NCBI GenBank assembly: GCA_016748015.1
Contig: JAAOMT010000602.1
Location: forward strand, 417,232 to 481,231
DNA: 64,000 bases
Direction: 5' to 3'
Source: Geosiphon pyriformis
Taxonomy: Eukaryota; Glomeromycota; Glomeromycetes; Archaeosporales; Geosiphonaceae
A model generated the notes under the pieces. That model was not told the DNA's origin. It saw only the letters and a program-made list of their open reading frames with translations, and did not search any database. Both the position numbers and the translations under genes were made by a program. Position 1 is the first letter of the stretch; each line of letters begins with the position of its first letter. Positions 35,701 through 48,350 of this stretch are shown piece after piece.

Positions 35701-36900
35701 GTTATTCAATCTTAATTTGTAAGCTCCATTTCCTAGAATTTCTTTTATGTAAAATGGTCTGTCCCATTTGGAATCAAATTTTCCACTTCATTGTTTTTCC
35801 GCTTTGGTATAATGTTATAGTACTTTGTCTCCAATCTTGAGTTCAACTGGTTTATTTGGTAGTTGGTTATCATGTCTTTCTTTTTGTTTCTCTTGTAACT
35901 TTTGTATGTTATCAGCTGCTCTCCATTATTTGTTTTCTAATGTTTCTGTTAAGTCATATGTTCTTCTCAACAATGTGTTTTTGAAATTTTCTTCTGTTAT
36001 TGGTTCGGTTGGATATGTGCTGACTTTTATTTCCACTGGTAGTGTTGCTGTTCTACTATATACTAATTTAAATAGTGTTGCTTGTGTAGTATCTTGCTTC
36101 ATTGTCCAATAAGCAAATAGTACTGATGGTATTAACAAATCCCAATCATTCTGGTTTTCTTGGCTGAGCTTAGCTATTGTTTCACACAATGTTCTGTTGA
36201 ATCTTTTGAATAATCTGTTGGTTTGTAGATGGTATGATAATGATAATGGTCTCTTAATTCCGAATCTTTGGCTCAATTTTGTTAATGTTCTGTTCACAAA
36301 ATGCATTCTTTGGTCTGATAATAATTCTTTTGGACATCCATGTCAACAAATCAAATCCTAACAAATGAATTTGGCAATGGATTCTGCATCTGCTCTTTGA
36401 ATTGCTTTTGCCTTTGGCCATTTAGTAAGATAGTCTATGACTACTGCTATGTATCTGTTTCCTCTGCTGGTGATTATTAATGGTCCGACTAAATTAATTC
36501 CAATACGGTCAAATGGTTGTCTCACTTTAATTGGTCTTAATGGTTCACTGGGTCTTGTTCCTCTTCTTTGCTGACAAACATCACAATTTTGAATATATTG
36601 GATGATGTCTGGATACATTGATAGCCAATAGTATCTTTTTCTGGTTTTTTCCATGGTTGCTTCTTTGTAAAAATGTTCTGCTATTGGATTTGAGTGCATA
36701 TTGAATAATATTGTTTTTTTTTCTGGCTTTGTAATTACTCTGGTTGGTTGATCTAGATCTCTTCTATTTTTCTGATAAAATATATTTTGGTGAGTGATAA
36801 AATATTTTGATTGTTGTTTGATACTCTTTTGTTCCATTTGAGATAAATTTTCCTTGAACTGTTGAGTGTTTATATAATGTTGAAGTTGTTGATATTTTTG
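35700..36900 (-). pseudogene. TE5 integrase
   Basis: Open 36358-36909: zinc region with EHFYKEAT and NCDVCQQ (both Cys kept). First acidic position is Asn (RIGINLVGP) instead of Asp. The second is in the LLSDQR region (about 36310), the third changed (GLVERFN reads RLFKRFN). Open 35926-36306 covers the end of the core. Two triad positions are lost. Confidence 0.9.
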
Positions 36901-36929
36901 TATGTTCATCTTTTGTTATATTTTTCGTT

Positions 36930-37480
36930 GGTATTGTTCTGGTTTTGTTATATTTTTGGGTTGAAATGTTCTTAGATTTGTCTTATTTGTGACAAACCAT
37001 CAGCATTTCCATTGTTTTTTTCTTTCTTATAGTGTATAGTATAAGTATATTGTGAGAGTGTCATTTTCCATCTGAATTGGCGGCCATCATCAAATTCTTG
37101 CTTTTGAAGTGATGTTAACTCTTTATAATCCATGTATATATCAAACTTTTGGCTCAAGTATTTATTCCACTTCATGACTGCCCAATAGATTGCTAAATGT
37201 TCTAGTTCTGGTGTTCCATAGTTCTTTTTGGCTGGTATTAGACCTTAGCTGGCATATGCTACTAAATGTTCTCTGCTGTCTGGTCCCTTCTGAGATAGTA
37301 CTGTTCCCAATGCTTGGCCTGATACATTAGTAATAATGATAAATGGTTTGTTGTGATCTGAATAGATCAGTACTAGAACTTGAATAAGCTTTCTTTTCAG
37401 AATATCAAAAGCTTCTTGTTAATTTTTTGTCCATTTATATTTTGTATTCTTGGTTTGCAGATTATTAAGTGGTTGAGCTA
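36930..37480 (-). pseudogene. TE5 RNase H
   Basis: Open 36972-37175 (KWNKYLSQKFDIYMDYKELT then NADGLSQIRQ) gives the C-terminal half. The N-terminal half near 37320-37420 has Asn for the first Asp (ITNVSGQALG). A TAA at 37420-37422 interrupts. Confidence 0.86.
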
Positions 37481-38260
37481 TCTTTGAAAAGTTCTTTATA
37501 AAGTGTCAATAATAGCTTGCAAATCCCAAAAATGATTTCAATTCAGTCACATTGGTTGGTACTAGAAAGTTTTTTATTATCTCTATTTTCTCTGGATTCA
37601 TTTTAATGCCGTCTTTGCTGACTATGTGCCCTAAGAATTTTAGTTCTGTCTTGCCAAAGAAGCACTTTGTTGTATTTAACTTTAGTCCTGCTCTTCTTAG
37701 CTTTTTGAACACTTGTAGAAGATGATGAAGATGATCATCAAATGTTTTTGAGAATACATTGGTATCATCCAAGTATACAACTACTGATTTCCACAATAAG
37801 CCAGTATAAACAATTTCTATTAGCCATTAGAAAGTGGCTGGGGCATTGGTTAAGCTGAAGAGCATTACTTCAAATTCGAAATTCCCTTCTCTAGTGGTGA
37901 ATGCCGTCTTCTCTTTGTTAGCTGAATTCATGGCTACTTGCCAGTAACTACTGTCTAAGTCTAATGTTCAAAACTATTTGTTTCCACTGAAAGAGTCGAG
38001 CAATTTTTATATTCTTGGGATTGGATAGCTGTCTCCATGAGTTACACTATTGAGTTTCCTGTTGTTCACACAAAATTGGATTTTTCCATTCTTCTTCCAG
38101 ACGAGTACCACTGATAATGACCATGGGCTCATTGATAATTGAATTAGCCTATTGTTAAGCATTCAGTTTATCTCTTAACAAATGATCTCATGGCTAACTG
38201 GTGGTACTTTGTATGCTCTTTGTTTAATTGGCATTGCATTTTTAGTCTTAATCTGATGCT
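37480..38260 (-). pseudogene. pol: TE5 reverse transcriptase
   Basis: Catalytic YLDDTNVFSKTFDD at 37767-37782 (minus) is intact, with thumb and connection open to 37506. The N-terminal blocks (PIKQRAYKVPP at 38205-38245; VNNRKLN, mutated VDYRKLN, near 38065) carry stops. Confidence 0.91.
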
Positions 38261-38789
38261 GGATGATATCAGTTTGGCCAAACTTGTTTTCGCTGGTAAA
38301 AATGTCATTGAAATTATTGAACAACATCTTGAGCTGCATACATTGGAGTGAATCTAAGTTTCTCATGTTTATTTGTTCCAATTGCTCTGGTTGGAGCAAA
38401 TAACATTTGCTTTGTCTGTATATTGTTTGTGATGTGATATCAACATATCCACAAAGCTGTGGAAAGTCCGGAATAATACTTGGTGGTTGATCCTCTATTT
38501 TAGTGCTTTAGTATCCAATGGTGGTTCCGGTTGGTATTACTATAATATTTCCTGTGTTATTATAAATGGGAATTTTGATGTGGCTGTAATTTTTGGCTGG
38601 TATATGGAGATTGATAAGCCCAATCTCTCCTGATTCACAAAGGATTGGTTCTGCTTCAAAAATCTGATTCTGTTCTTTTACTTCCCGCTTTATCCCTACC
38701 ATGTACTGGTCATATAGTGGAATAGAAATTGCTTGACCCATTGAGATAATTTCTCCTTGGTCAACAATTTCTTCCTCTGTCATATTAAC

Positions 38790-39190
38790 TGGTATATCTA
38801 TTCTACTCATAGATCCAAAATCTTGTATCTCTCTTGCTGTTATCCTTAATTCCTCTCTATTTTCCACTAATACTAACTGCGCTATTTTTACCAGAGGCAG
38901 GAATATTGCCTGTGCTATCTTTTCATTTGGCTCTATAATATAGGCTTTTTCAGAGTCATTTTGTAGTATAGCAATAATATTTCCTACATATCCTGTGTCA
39001 ATTATCCTTTCTCTTATATTAATCCCTCTTTTTGCTAAATTACTCTTAGATGCTAGTTGAACCATTGTTGTTGCTGGGATTTCTAATGCTACTTTCAGAT
39101 CAATGCAAGTGCATAAATGTGGTTTCAATTTGATGGCATCTTTTTCTGGATACCTCAGATCAAACTCAGTATCAGTATTATGTGTGCGTT
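38790..39190 (-). pseudogene. TE5 dUTPase domain, catalytic residues retained
   Basis: In a 337-codon open frame (38508-39521). Motif I TEFDLRYPEKD, motif II SKSNLAKRGI (Arg-Ser reads Lys-Ser), motif III RERIIDTGYVGNI, motif IV KIAQAIFLPLV, motif V REIQDFGSMSR (partly eroded). The catalytic Asp and Tyr of motif III are present. Confidence 0.92.
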
Positions 39191-39399
39191 TTGGCATAAT
39201 ACCTTCATTATTGTCACTATACCATTTTAATTTCTGTTCTTTGGAGAGGTCTGGCAGTGCAATGTATTGTTCATATTTTGGGTCAGAGTTTGAATTTGAG
39301 TTGGAATTGTCATTGTTGTTATCACCAATTTGAACAGAGCTAGAACCAGTATTTTTATTATTATTATTGTCAGAGTTTAAATCAGGATTGAATGGTAAT

Positions 39400-40130
39400 T
39401 CCAATTTGGATGTGCAGCTACTGATTGGTTTGATTTCCTCTGGGATTGTGTAGATCATGCATGGTAGTGGATTGTAAATGAGGTCACACTCATTACAATA
39501 TTGGAAGTCACAGGGAATCAAACAGTGGTCACATAATCAGGTGTTTAGTTGTTCTAAATGCTGCTCCTGCTCTTCTCTTGTAGGTGCCAAATTTTGGTAG
39601 TATTTATAGAAGTCTTTTGGACCTGTTTCTTTGTCCATGAAAGTGTCTGGATTAGGAATACGAATAATATTGACCAGTTCTGGGGGATTGTTCTTAATTT
39701 CCAGTATTTCATTGGGTGTAGCACCTTCTACTTTGGCATTGGCCATTTACCAGATCTCCTCTTCATCATGGGAGTAACCGTCTAAACAATCAAGTGCTCG
39801 GTGCTATGCTGTTGTAATCAGGGTATCACAATTCACCCAGTCACTAATGAGGATCATGTATTGGCACGAAGCATCACACATTCCTTCTCAACCAGGAATG
39901 TCATTCCATATTCTTTCGTTGAGCAGTTGTTCGCTGCAAGTGAGACATGGTTCATTGTCCCACTTGTCCTGTTTTTTTGGGTAGCCATAGCATTCTCTAT
40001 GACATGGCTTACAATAGTAATGAGTTCGCATCCAGTGGTCTTCGTCTGGCATGATCCATGCTCTTATGGAAGAAAGTTTCTTTTCACAGTCTTTGCATTT
40101 GAGTGGAATATATGGCAGTTGTGGTAGTGG
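39400..40130 (-). pseudogene. TE5 Cys-rich putative zinc module
   Basis: CKDCEKK, YYCKPCHREC, CLTC and CDASCQY precede the helical stretch (open 39537-39746). CDHCLIPC and YCNECD then sit at the right edge of the dUTPase frame. A TGA at 39537-39539 splits the second group from the rest, at the same codon as in TE3. Confidence 0.78.
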
Positions 40131-40559
40131 CTTATAGACTGAATATGAACTGGTCCAGCCACTGGTTATTTCGCTGGTGCTGGTGGTCTCTTCTAGTGTG
40201 GTTTCTTTCCCTTTTCCCTTTCCGTTATCTTCTTTTTCCCATTTCCAATTGGTTGGTTTGTTGTAGTCATTTTTTGTTTCCTAAGCTTGGTCAGAGATCT
40301 AGGTAAGTTCTGTTTCTTTTTGCTTTCCTTTGACATTGCCATTCCAAGAAGGTACTGGTGGCAACTCATTATGATCTTGGTTGGCCCATAAGACTTGGTA
40401 GGCTTTCCAAGTAGGTTTCCTTGTTTCTTCCTTGAACTCAATAAGTGGTTGGGTGTTGCTTGGCTTAAAGTGGCCACAAGTGACTGGTGTTCAAGTATGC
40501 TGATCACCAAAAGTTAATTGTAGTTTTTGGGTGGTCCAATTGAGGGTAGTGTGGGTTTT

Positions 40560-40970
40560 CAACAACTAATTATTGCTCATGAGAGCCTGATATTATGTGG
40601 CTTCTATTACCAAGACTTTGATGGGTATGATAATGCCATTGATTTCGAATAGGAAATCGTCAATTTCGCCAATTGGAGTTTTGGTCATTTTATCAGCAGT
40701 GATTATACAAGCACTAGCAGCACAATCAACTCAGTGACCTAATTGGTTCATGAGTTGTTATGTAATAATACTGCTTGCTGAACCACTGTTTAGAATTAAT
40801 TTGATAAAGTGGCCATCTACTTTGGCATCAGTATACATTGCTGTAATGAGTTTTTCTTCAAGGGCAGCTTCATTGAATAATGGGACTGGAGTGGTTTCCT
40901 CGAACTCAAATGAGAAGATGGCTACTAATGTTTTGTTTTTGGTAACCATTGCTGGTAAGTTTTTGAATTG
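40560..40970 (-). pseudogene. TE5 aspartic protease
   Basis: Active site LILNSGSASSIIT (about 40760-40800): Asp to Asn, so inactive. The preceding FELEETTPVPLFNEAALEEK segment is open (40758-40949). The C-terminal half is at 40600-40720. Confidence 0.85.
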
Positions 40971-42149
40971 AGTTGGTTTCTGGGTTGCTGAGTGTGGCGT
41001 CTTCTGGGATAACCAGGAGACTTAAATAGTTCTGGGAATTTGGGTTTTAGGTGGCACCAGTACCTGAATTCCGAGAATGCGATTCTGATGATGAGTTGGA
41101 AGAACTGGGGATCAGTTGGTGGACAACCATTGCCAATCTCCAGTTTTGTTGTGTTATTTTCAGTCTTTGGGTTCCATGTTAAGGTAAGTTTTGGGGTGGT
41201 GTTTGAATGGTTTAAGGTTGATAGATTACTTGTGGCTGCGGTTGATATATTACAGATGGCCACAGTTAATATATTGCTGGTGGCTGTGGTTGATAAACTG
41301 GGGTCTAATATACTGGTGCTTGATAAATTAGCTGCTGTGTCATTAACAGGTAAGTGTTTTGATTTTGCTCTTGATTTTGATATTGATTTAGGGTTTGGAA
41401 TCAGTGATCGGAATTTCAATGTTGATTTCCCGATCATTGGTTATAAGCATTGCAGTTGGCTCTTATATGGCCTTATTTACCATAGTTGTGACAGATACAC
41501 ATCTCTGGCTGCCACAGCTGATTGGCTAATGTTGAGAGACACACTTGATTTTGGGAACAATTGTAGTTTCCTTGATTACTGCATCTTTGGAGAGATTGAT
41601 AGATGAACTGATGGTTGTTAGCTAAGTATCTCTCAATTTTCTGATTGATAGTATCACTGATTTGCTTCAATTTGGAATTCAAATCAGATAATCTATTCAT
41701 TACTAAATTTACAGCTTGAGCATGGTTGGCTTCTAGCTTAGCTGATTCGAAATCTCTGGCGTGTGTAACTGTGGCTTGAAGGTTGACTGGGTGTAATGAG
41801 CATACGTGTTGCAAAATGCTACTGTGCAGGCTACAAATAAACTGGTTGAAAATCTGGAGTTCTGTAAAATACATGGTATTAATGGCTTGAATTTGGCATA
41901 GGACTCTATGAAAGTATCCTAGGTATGTTGTGACTGCTTCAGTATTATTCTGTTTGATTGTGGTAAAAGTATTGGTTAGACGATTAATACTATTATTGTT
42001 GCTAAAATATCTTAGAAAGACAGTTTTGAATTGTTGGAATGTTTGTGATCTGGTGGCTAAACTCTGGTACCAAGAATTGGCAATTTCTTTGAAAAAGTAT
42101 GGGATCGCCTATAGGGCTCTGGTGTTGTCCCAATTGTTTACTATGATGG
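40970..42149 (-). pseudogene. gag: TE5 Gag, 3' half only
   Basis: C-terminal capsid (open 41473-41874: ILQHVCSLHPVNL, EANHAQAVNLVMN), then a knuckle with its second Cys changed to Tyr (CHNYGK) and a stop at the next codon, then the Gln/Pro/Tyr-rich tail. Truncated at 42149 by TE6; N-terminal and hinge regions are absent. Confidence 0.88.
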
Positions 42150-43068
42150 TGTTACAGATGATTTTTTGGGGTGTTGAGTGAATAACCAACTCATAACTTG
42201 GTGCTCAAAGCAATTGGTGATAATAATAATCTGAAGATATTTTATCTGAAGATTTTTCCAATTGAGTTCTTTGTATAATGGACAGAAATTTACTAGTAAC
42301 AGTTTATCAGTAGTTTCCTGGCACCATAGTTTCGCTGATTGCTTGCTCAGCTTGATGGTTGATGATTCTCTTAGTACGATATTCTCTGTAAGTGTATATC
42401 TGTGTGGTTTCCTGACATCAGTTTTTCCATAAGTTCTCCAAGAGTAAGTGTTGTTTAAGCAAGTTTATTTCTCTGTAAGTTTTTTAAGAGTAAGTATTTT
42501 TTAGTAAGCTTTATTCCTCCGTAAGTCCTCTAAGAGTAAATTTTTTAATCAAGTTAGTAGACAACAAAGAAAATAAAGAAAAATAAGAAATAAGCCAAGA
42601 TGATTTGCAAGTTAATATCCCATCAATAGCCGTGATTAAGAGTTATTGTTTCAGTATAGTTAAGTATCAATTACCATTAACATGAAGTGTTGATAATAAA
42701 GAATGAATTTGATATAGTGAATAATTATTTATTTGAGGATTGTGGTAACTAAGCTAAGAATTCTTGGTGTTGATTCCCTTTTTTGCTTCTAATGCTACTG
42801 CTATATATACATATTTGAGATTCCTCAATTTCTTAATTCCTTGCAACAAGAATCCTGGAATTCCTGGAATTCTGCAATTTCTGATGAAAGAAATTCTGGG
42901 ATTCTAGAATTCTGTAATTCCTTGTCAGAGAATTCTGAAATTTCTGGAATCCTGCAATTCCTCTGAAAGGAATCTTGGAATTCCACATTTACTATGTCTA
43001 CATCTCATTGGTTACTATCTACTGACTAATAATAATAATACTATATTTTCTATATTCTATGAGTAATA
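42150..43068 (-). repeat. TE6 3' LTR (subfamily A)
   Basis: On + TGTTACAGATG to GAGTAATA. Tandem block 42422-42541, three-unit GGAATTC repeats 42845-42986. Polypurine (minus) AAAAGGAGGGAATAA at 43069-43083. Confidence 0.93.
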
Positions 43069-43900
43069 TTATTCCCTCCTTTTAATATTAAGCTCCGTCA
43101 AAATCTAACTCCTTTAATTCCCCTTCTTGAATTATTTTCTGAACTTCTTTTTCAAGTATTACTTATGTTATTTTAGTTTGTAGTTCTTCAAATTGGGCAT
43201 TGGTCATTTTTCCTAATTGATTACTTGTAATTGTATCTATTGCTGTGTTGAGTAAGATTTCTGGTCAGTCTTGAAATTCCATATATAGCCAGTAAATGGC
43301 TCGAGCTTGTGTGGTTAGATTGTTTTTTCCCACAAATTGTTCTAGTTGTCTTAATATTGTTGTGTCAAATAACTGTTTTGTTTTGTCGATGTATAAATTC
43401 TAGATATTTACATGTTGTCCCAAGTGGAAATAACAATAGTTTTTCAGAAATTGTTGTGTTCACCAAGTCTATGTTTCTCTAATAAGTTCTTGGTGTAATC
43501 CGACTATTTATTGTTCTGTTATGGCCAATTTTATCTTGGTCATGATCTTGTCAACAACATTTTCAAGTCTTTTCTGTGCTTTGTTTTGTGGTATCTTTGC
43601 CGTATTTTTGTAATGAATGATTTGTTGATTGATTGTAATTTCCATCTCCTGGTGTTAGATTAATTGAAAAATTTATTGGACTAGTAAATGGATATTGTCT
43701 GTAATTTCCAAAATTCTGATCTCTTCTGTTATGTCGACCATGTTCTTATATATTCTTTTGTCGATCAATTGGATGTGTTGTTGTCAAGAATAATGATTGG
43801 TTCCAAATCTCGTGGAATTTCATCTGGTTGGACTAGTATTCTCTGTACTCCTAATTGTGGAATATTACTGGTAGATGCTGATGCTATATGATGATATGAT
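43069..43900 (-). pseudogene. TE6 Pol C-terminal tail
   Basis: Minus-strand tail of the polyprotein beside the polypurine tract, with stops. Same layout as in TE3. Confidence 0.6.
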
Positions 43901-45130
43901 TTCAGTCAATTTCCATGTGCTGCTTTGGTCAAGATTTTGTTATTCAATCTTAATTTGTAAGCTTTATTTCCTAGAATTTTTTCTATGTGAAATGGTCTGT
44001 CCCATTTGGGGTTAAATTTTCCACTCCATTGTTTTTCTATTTTGGTACAATGTAGTAGTACTTTGTCTCCAATCCTGAATTCAACTGGTTTATCTGGTAG
44101 TTGGTTATCATGTCTTTCTTTTTGTTTCTTTTGTGATCTTTGTATGTTATCAGCTGCTCTTTGTTGTTTGTTTTCTAATGTTTCCATTAAGTCATATGTT
44201 TTTTTCAACAATGTGTTTTTGAAATTTTCTTCTGTTATTGGTCCGGTTGGGTATGTGCTGACTTTTATTTCCACTGGTAGTGTTGCTGTTCTACTATATA
44301 CTAATTCAAATAGTGTTGCTTGTGTAGTATCTTGCTTCATTGTTTGATAAGCAAATAGTACTGATAATATTAACAAATCTCAATCATTCTGGTTTTCTTG
44401 GCTAAGTTTAGCTATTGCTTCACATAATGTTCTGTTGAATCTTTTGACTAATCCGTTGGTTTGTGGATGGTATAGTGATGATAGTGGTCTTTTAATTCCG
44501 AATCTTTGGCTCAATTCTGTTAATGTTTTGTTCACAAAATGAGTTCTTTGGTCTGATAATAATTTCTTTGAACATCCATGTCAACAAATTAAATCTTGAT
44601 GAACAAATTTGGCAATGGATTCTGCATCCACTCTTTGAATTGCTTTTGCCTCTGGCCATTTAATGAGATAGTCCATGGCTACTGCTATGTACCTGTTTCC
44701 TCTGCTGGTAATTGTTAATGGTCTGACTAAATCAATTCCAATATGATCGAATGGTTGTCCTACTTTGATTGGTCTTAATGGTTTACTGGGTTTTGTACCT
44801 CCTCTTCGCTGACAAGCATCATAATTTTAAACATATTGAATGATGTTTGGATACATTGATGGCCAATAATATCTTTTTCTGGTTCTTTCTATGGTTGCTT
44901 CTTTGTGAAAGTGTCCTGCTGTTAGATTTGAGTGCATGTTGAATAATATTGTCTCTTTTTCTGGCTCTGTAATTACTCTGGTTGGTTGTTTTAGATCTCT
45001 TCTATTTTTCTGATAAAGTATATTTTGGTGAGTAATAAAATATTTTAATTGTTGTTTGATATTTTTTTGTTCTGTTTGAGATAAATTCTCCTTAAACTGT
45101 TGAGTGTTTATATAATGTTACAGTTGTTAA
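43900..45130 (-). pseudogene. TE6 integrase
   Basis: Open 43906-44376 covers the C-terminal half: VEFRIGDKVLL, KWDRPFHIEKILGNKAYKL (GPY/F-like module). The catalytic core lies to the right with HIGIDLVRP (about 44735) and LSDQRTHF (about 44555). GLVKRFNRT near 44445 has Lys for Glu. Zinc region near 44810-44940. Confidence 0.9.
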
Positions 45131-45179
45131 TATTTTTGTATGTTTATCTTTTGTTATATTTTTCATTGGTATTGTTCTG

Positions 45180-45730
45180 GTTTTGTTATATTTTTGGGTT
45201 GAAATGTTCTTAAATTTGTCTCATTCACGACAAACCATTAGCATTTCCATTGTTTTTTCCCTTTTTATAATTTATAATATAATTATATGGTGCAAGTGCC
45301 ATTTTCTATTTTGACTGTCTTCTATCTTCCAATTCTTGTTTTTGAAGTGATGTTAGTTCTTTGTGATCTGTGTATACTTTAAACTTCTGGCTCAAGTATT
45401 TTTTCCATTTCATGACTGCCCAGTATATCACTAAGTGTTCTTGTTCTGGTGTTCCATAGTTCTTTTTGGCTGGTATTAGACCTTAGCTGGCATATGCTAC
45501 TAGATGTTCTCTGCCATCTGGTCCCTTCTGAGATAGTACTGCTCCCAATGTTTGGCCGAATACATCAGTAGTGATAATGAATAGTTTGCTGTGATCTGGA
45601 TAGATCAGTACTGGAGCTTGAATGAGCTTTCTTTTCAGAATATCAAAAGCTTCTTGTTGATTTTCTGTCCATTCATATTTTGTATTCTTGGTTTGCAGTT
45701 GGTTGAGTGGCTGCACTATCTTGGAAAAGT
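45180..45730 (-). pseudogene. TE6 RNase H
   Basis: Open 45483-45716: TTDVFGQTLGAVLSQKGPD keeps the first Asp. The PEQEHLVIYWAVMKW part lies left of it after a stop at 45484-45486. Confidence 0.88.
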
Positions 45731-46480
45731 TCTTGATAAAATGTCAGTAGTAGCTGGCAAATCCCAAGAATGATTTTAGTTCTGTCATATTGGTCAGCAC
45801 TGGAAAGTTTTTTACTATCTCTATTTTTTCTGGATCCATTTTGATACCATCTTTGCTAACTATGTGTCCTAAGAATTTTAGTTCTGTCTTGCCAAAGAAG
45901 CACTTTGTTGCATTTAACTTTAGTCCTGCTCTTCTTAGTCTTTTGAACACTTGTTGAAGATAATGAAGATAATCATCAAATGTTTTTGAGAATACATTAG
46001 TGTTGTCTAAGTATACAACTACTGATTTCCATAATAAGCCAGTATAAACAATTTCCATTAGCCATTGGAAAGTTGCTGGAGCATTGGTTAAGCTGAAGAG
46101 CATTACTTTAAATTTTAAATTCTCTTCCCTTGTGGTAAATGCTGTTTTCTCTTTGTCAGCTGGATCCATGCCAGTAACCACTGTCCAGGTCTAATGTTGA
46201 AAACCATTTGTTTTCACTAAAAGCATTAAATAATTCTTGGATCTGTGGAGTGGGGTAGCTATCTCCATAAGTTACTTCATTGAGTTTTCTATAATCTACA
46301 TAAAAGCAAATTTTCCCATTCTTTCTCCAGACGAGTACCACTGGTAATGACCATGGGCTCATTGATGGCTGAATTAGCCCATTGTTAAGCATTCGGTTTA
46401 TCTCTTGACAGATAATCTTGTGGCTAGCTGGTGGTACTCTGTATGCTCTTTGTTTAATTGGCATTGCATCTTCAGTCTTG
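45730..46480 (-). pseudogene. pol: TE6 reverse transcriptase
   Basis: Open 46156-46464 (PIKQRAYRVPPASH, VDYRKLNEVTYGDSYP, STLDLDSGYW) and 45744-46181 ([38 protein letters not shown]). The two overlap in different frames, so a small deletion near 46170 removed QVA-type residues. The last Asp of YLDD is Asn. Confidence 0.92.
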
Positions 46481-47009
46481 ATCTAATGCTGAATGATGTC
46501 AGTTCAGCCAAACTTGTTTTCGCTGGCAAAGATGTTATTGAAATTGTTGAGCAACATCTTAAGTTGTATACATTGGAGTGGATCTAAGTTTTTCATGTTC
46601 ATTTGTTCCAACTGTTCTGGTTGGAGCAAATAACATTTGCTTCGTTCATATATCATTTGTGATGTAATATTGACATATCCACAAAGCTGTGGAAAGTCTG
46701 GAATGGTGCTTAGTGGTTAATCCTTTATTTTTGTAGTCAAATATCTGATGATAGTTTCTTCCAATATATTGACAATATTTCCGGTGTTGTTGTAGATGGG
46801 AATTTTGATGTGGTTATAGTTCTTGGCTGGTATGTGGAGATTGATAAGTCCAACTTCTTCTGATTCACAAAGACTTGTTTCTGCTTCAAAAATTTGTGCT
46901 TGGTCTTTTACCTCTTTCTCTATTGTTATTATGTACTAGTCATATAGTAGAATAGAAATTGCTTGACTGGTTGAGATAATTTTTCCTTGGCCAACAATTT
47001 CTTCTTCTG

Positions 47010-47420
47010 CCATATTGACTGGCACATCTATTCTACCTGTTGATCTGAATCTCTGTATTCCTCTTGCTGTTATTCCTAATTCCTCCCTTTTTCTCACTGA
47101 TACTAACTGAGCTACTCTAACCAGAGGCAGAAATATTGCCTGTGCTATCTTTTTGTTGGGCTCTATTATATAGGCCTTTTCTGAGTCATTTTGTAGCATA
47201 GTAATAATATTTCCTACATATTCTGCATCAATTATTCCTCCTCTTATATTAATCTCTCTTTTTGCTAAACTACTCCTAAATGCTAATTGAACTATTGTTG
47301 TTGCTGAAATTTTTAGTGCTACTTTCAGATCAATGCAGGTGCGTGAATGTGGTTCCAATTTGATGGTCTCTTTTTCTGAATACCTCAGATCAAACCTGGC
47401 ATCAGTATCATGCGCACATT
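47010..47420 (-). pseudogene. TE6 dUTPase domain
   Basis: In the open frame 46936-47916, in frame with gag and protease. Motif I ARFDLRYSEKE, motif II FRSSLAKREI, motif III RGGIIDAEYVGNI (Asp and Tyr kept), motif IV KIAQAIFLPLV, motif V RGIQRFRSTGR (one Gly lost). The upstream linker is acidic and Ser/Asn-rich. Confidence 0.92.
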
Positions 47421-47629
47421 CAGGCATGATACCCTCATTATTATTGCTGAACCATTTTAGTTCCAATTCTCTGGTGAAATCAGGGATTGTGATATATTGT
47501 TTGTATTTTGTATCGGAGTTTGAATCTGAGTTGAAATAAGTATCATTATTGTTGCCATATTGAATGGACCTCAAACCAGTGTTTTTGTCATCATCATTGT
47601 CGGAGTTTGAATCGGAATTAAACAGTGAT

Positions 47630-48350
47630 CCTGATTCCAATGTGCAGCTGCTGATTGGTTCCTCTTCTTCTGAGATTGTGTAGATTATGCAGATTGATGG
47701 ATTGTAAATGAGGTCACACTCATTACAATATTGAAAGTCACATAGGATCAAACAGTGGTCACATAATTGAGTGTTTAGCTGTGCTAACCACTCTTTTTGT
47801 TCTTCTCTTGTGGGTGCTAGTTGTTGGTAGTGTTTGTGAAATTTCTCAGGATCATCCTCAACATTGCCAAAAACGTTGAATGTTGCAACATATTCTGGCT
47901 CTGAGAGGAATAACAAATTGGTTTTGATTTCTCACAACTTACTGGCTGTAGTTCCTTCTGCTATTGCATATGTTATTCTCCAAATCTCATGTTTGTCATG
48001 TAAGTAGCCTTCTAAATGTCTTAAGGCTCATTTTCATGTGTCATCAATTGAGGTCCCTTTTCGTATTTAATCATTTATTAGGATTGTGTACTGGCATGTT
48101 TCATCGCATGTTCCTTCTCACTCTGGAATGTTATTCCATATTTCTTCATCCAAAAGCATTTCTTCGCATGCTAGGCATGGCGTATTGTCCCATTTTCCTA
48201 TTTTTAGTGGTCAGCCATCACATTCAATGACACATGGGTGACAATAGTATCGTGTTGCTGTCTACCAGTTTTCATTGTTGCCACAACATGCACCCATTGT
48301 TGACAATTTCTTGCTACAAGTGACACATTCGAGTTTAGGTCAACAGTAGG
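47630..48350 (-). pseudogene. TE6 Cys-rich putative zinc module
   Basis: CVTCSKK, ACCGN, YYCHPC, CLAC, GTCDETCQY and, inside the dUTPase-bearing frame, CDHCLILCDFQYCNECD (about 47720-47775). Stops replace Trp or other codons at several sites. The helical spacer between the clusters includes EEFHEHYQ-like text and LAPTREEQ. Confidence 0.8.

Larger units (their letters stand above)
33962..42149 (-). mobile_element. TE5: Ty3/Gypsy element lacking its gag start
   Basis: 3' LTR, tail, integrase, RNase H, RT, dUTPase, Cys module, protease and the 3' half of gag. It stops at 42149, where the TE6 LTR begins in the capsid region. The missing gag start and 5' LTR are not found right of TE6; instead TE4 resumes after 52391. 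The right-hand LTR at 51476-52387 carries TE5's target duplication, which suggests loss by LTR-LTR recombination. Confidence 0.88.
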
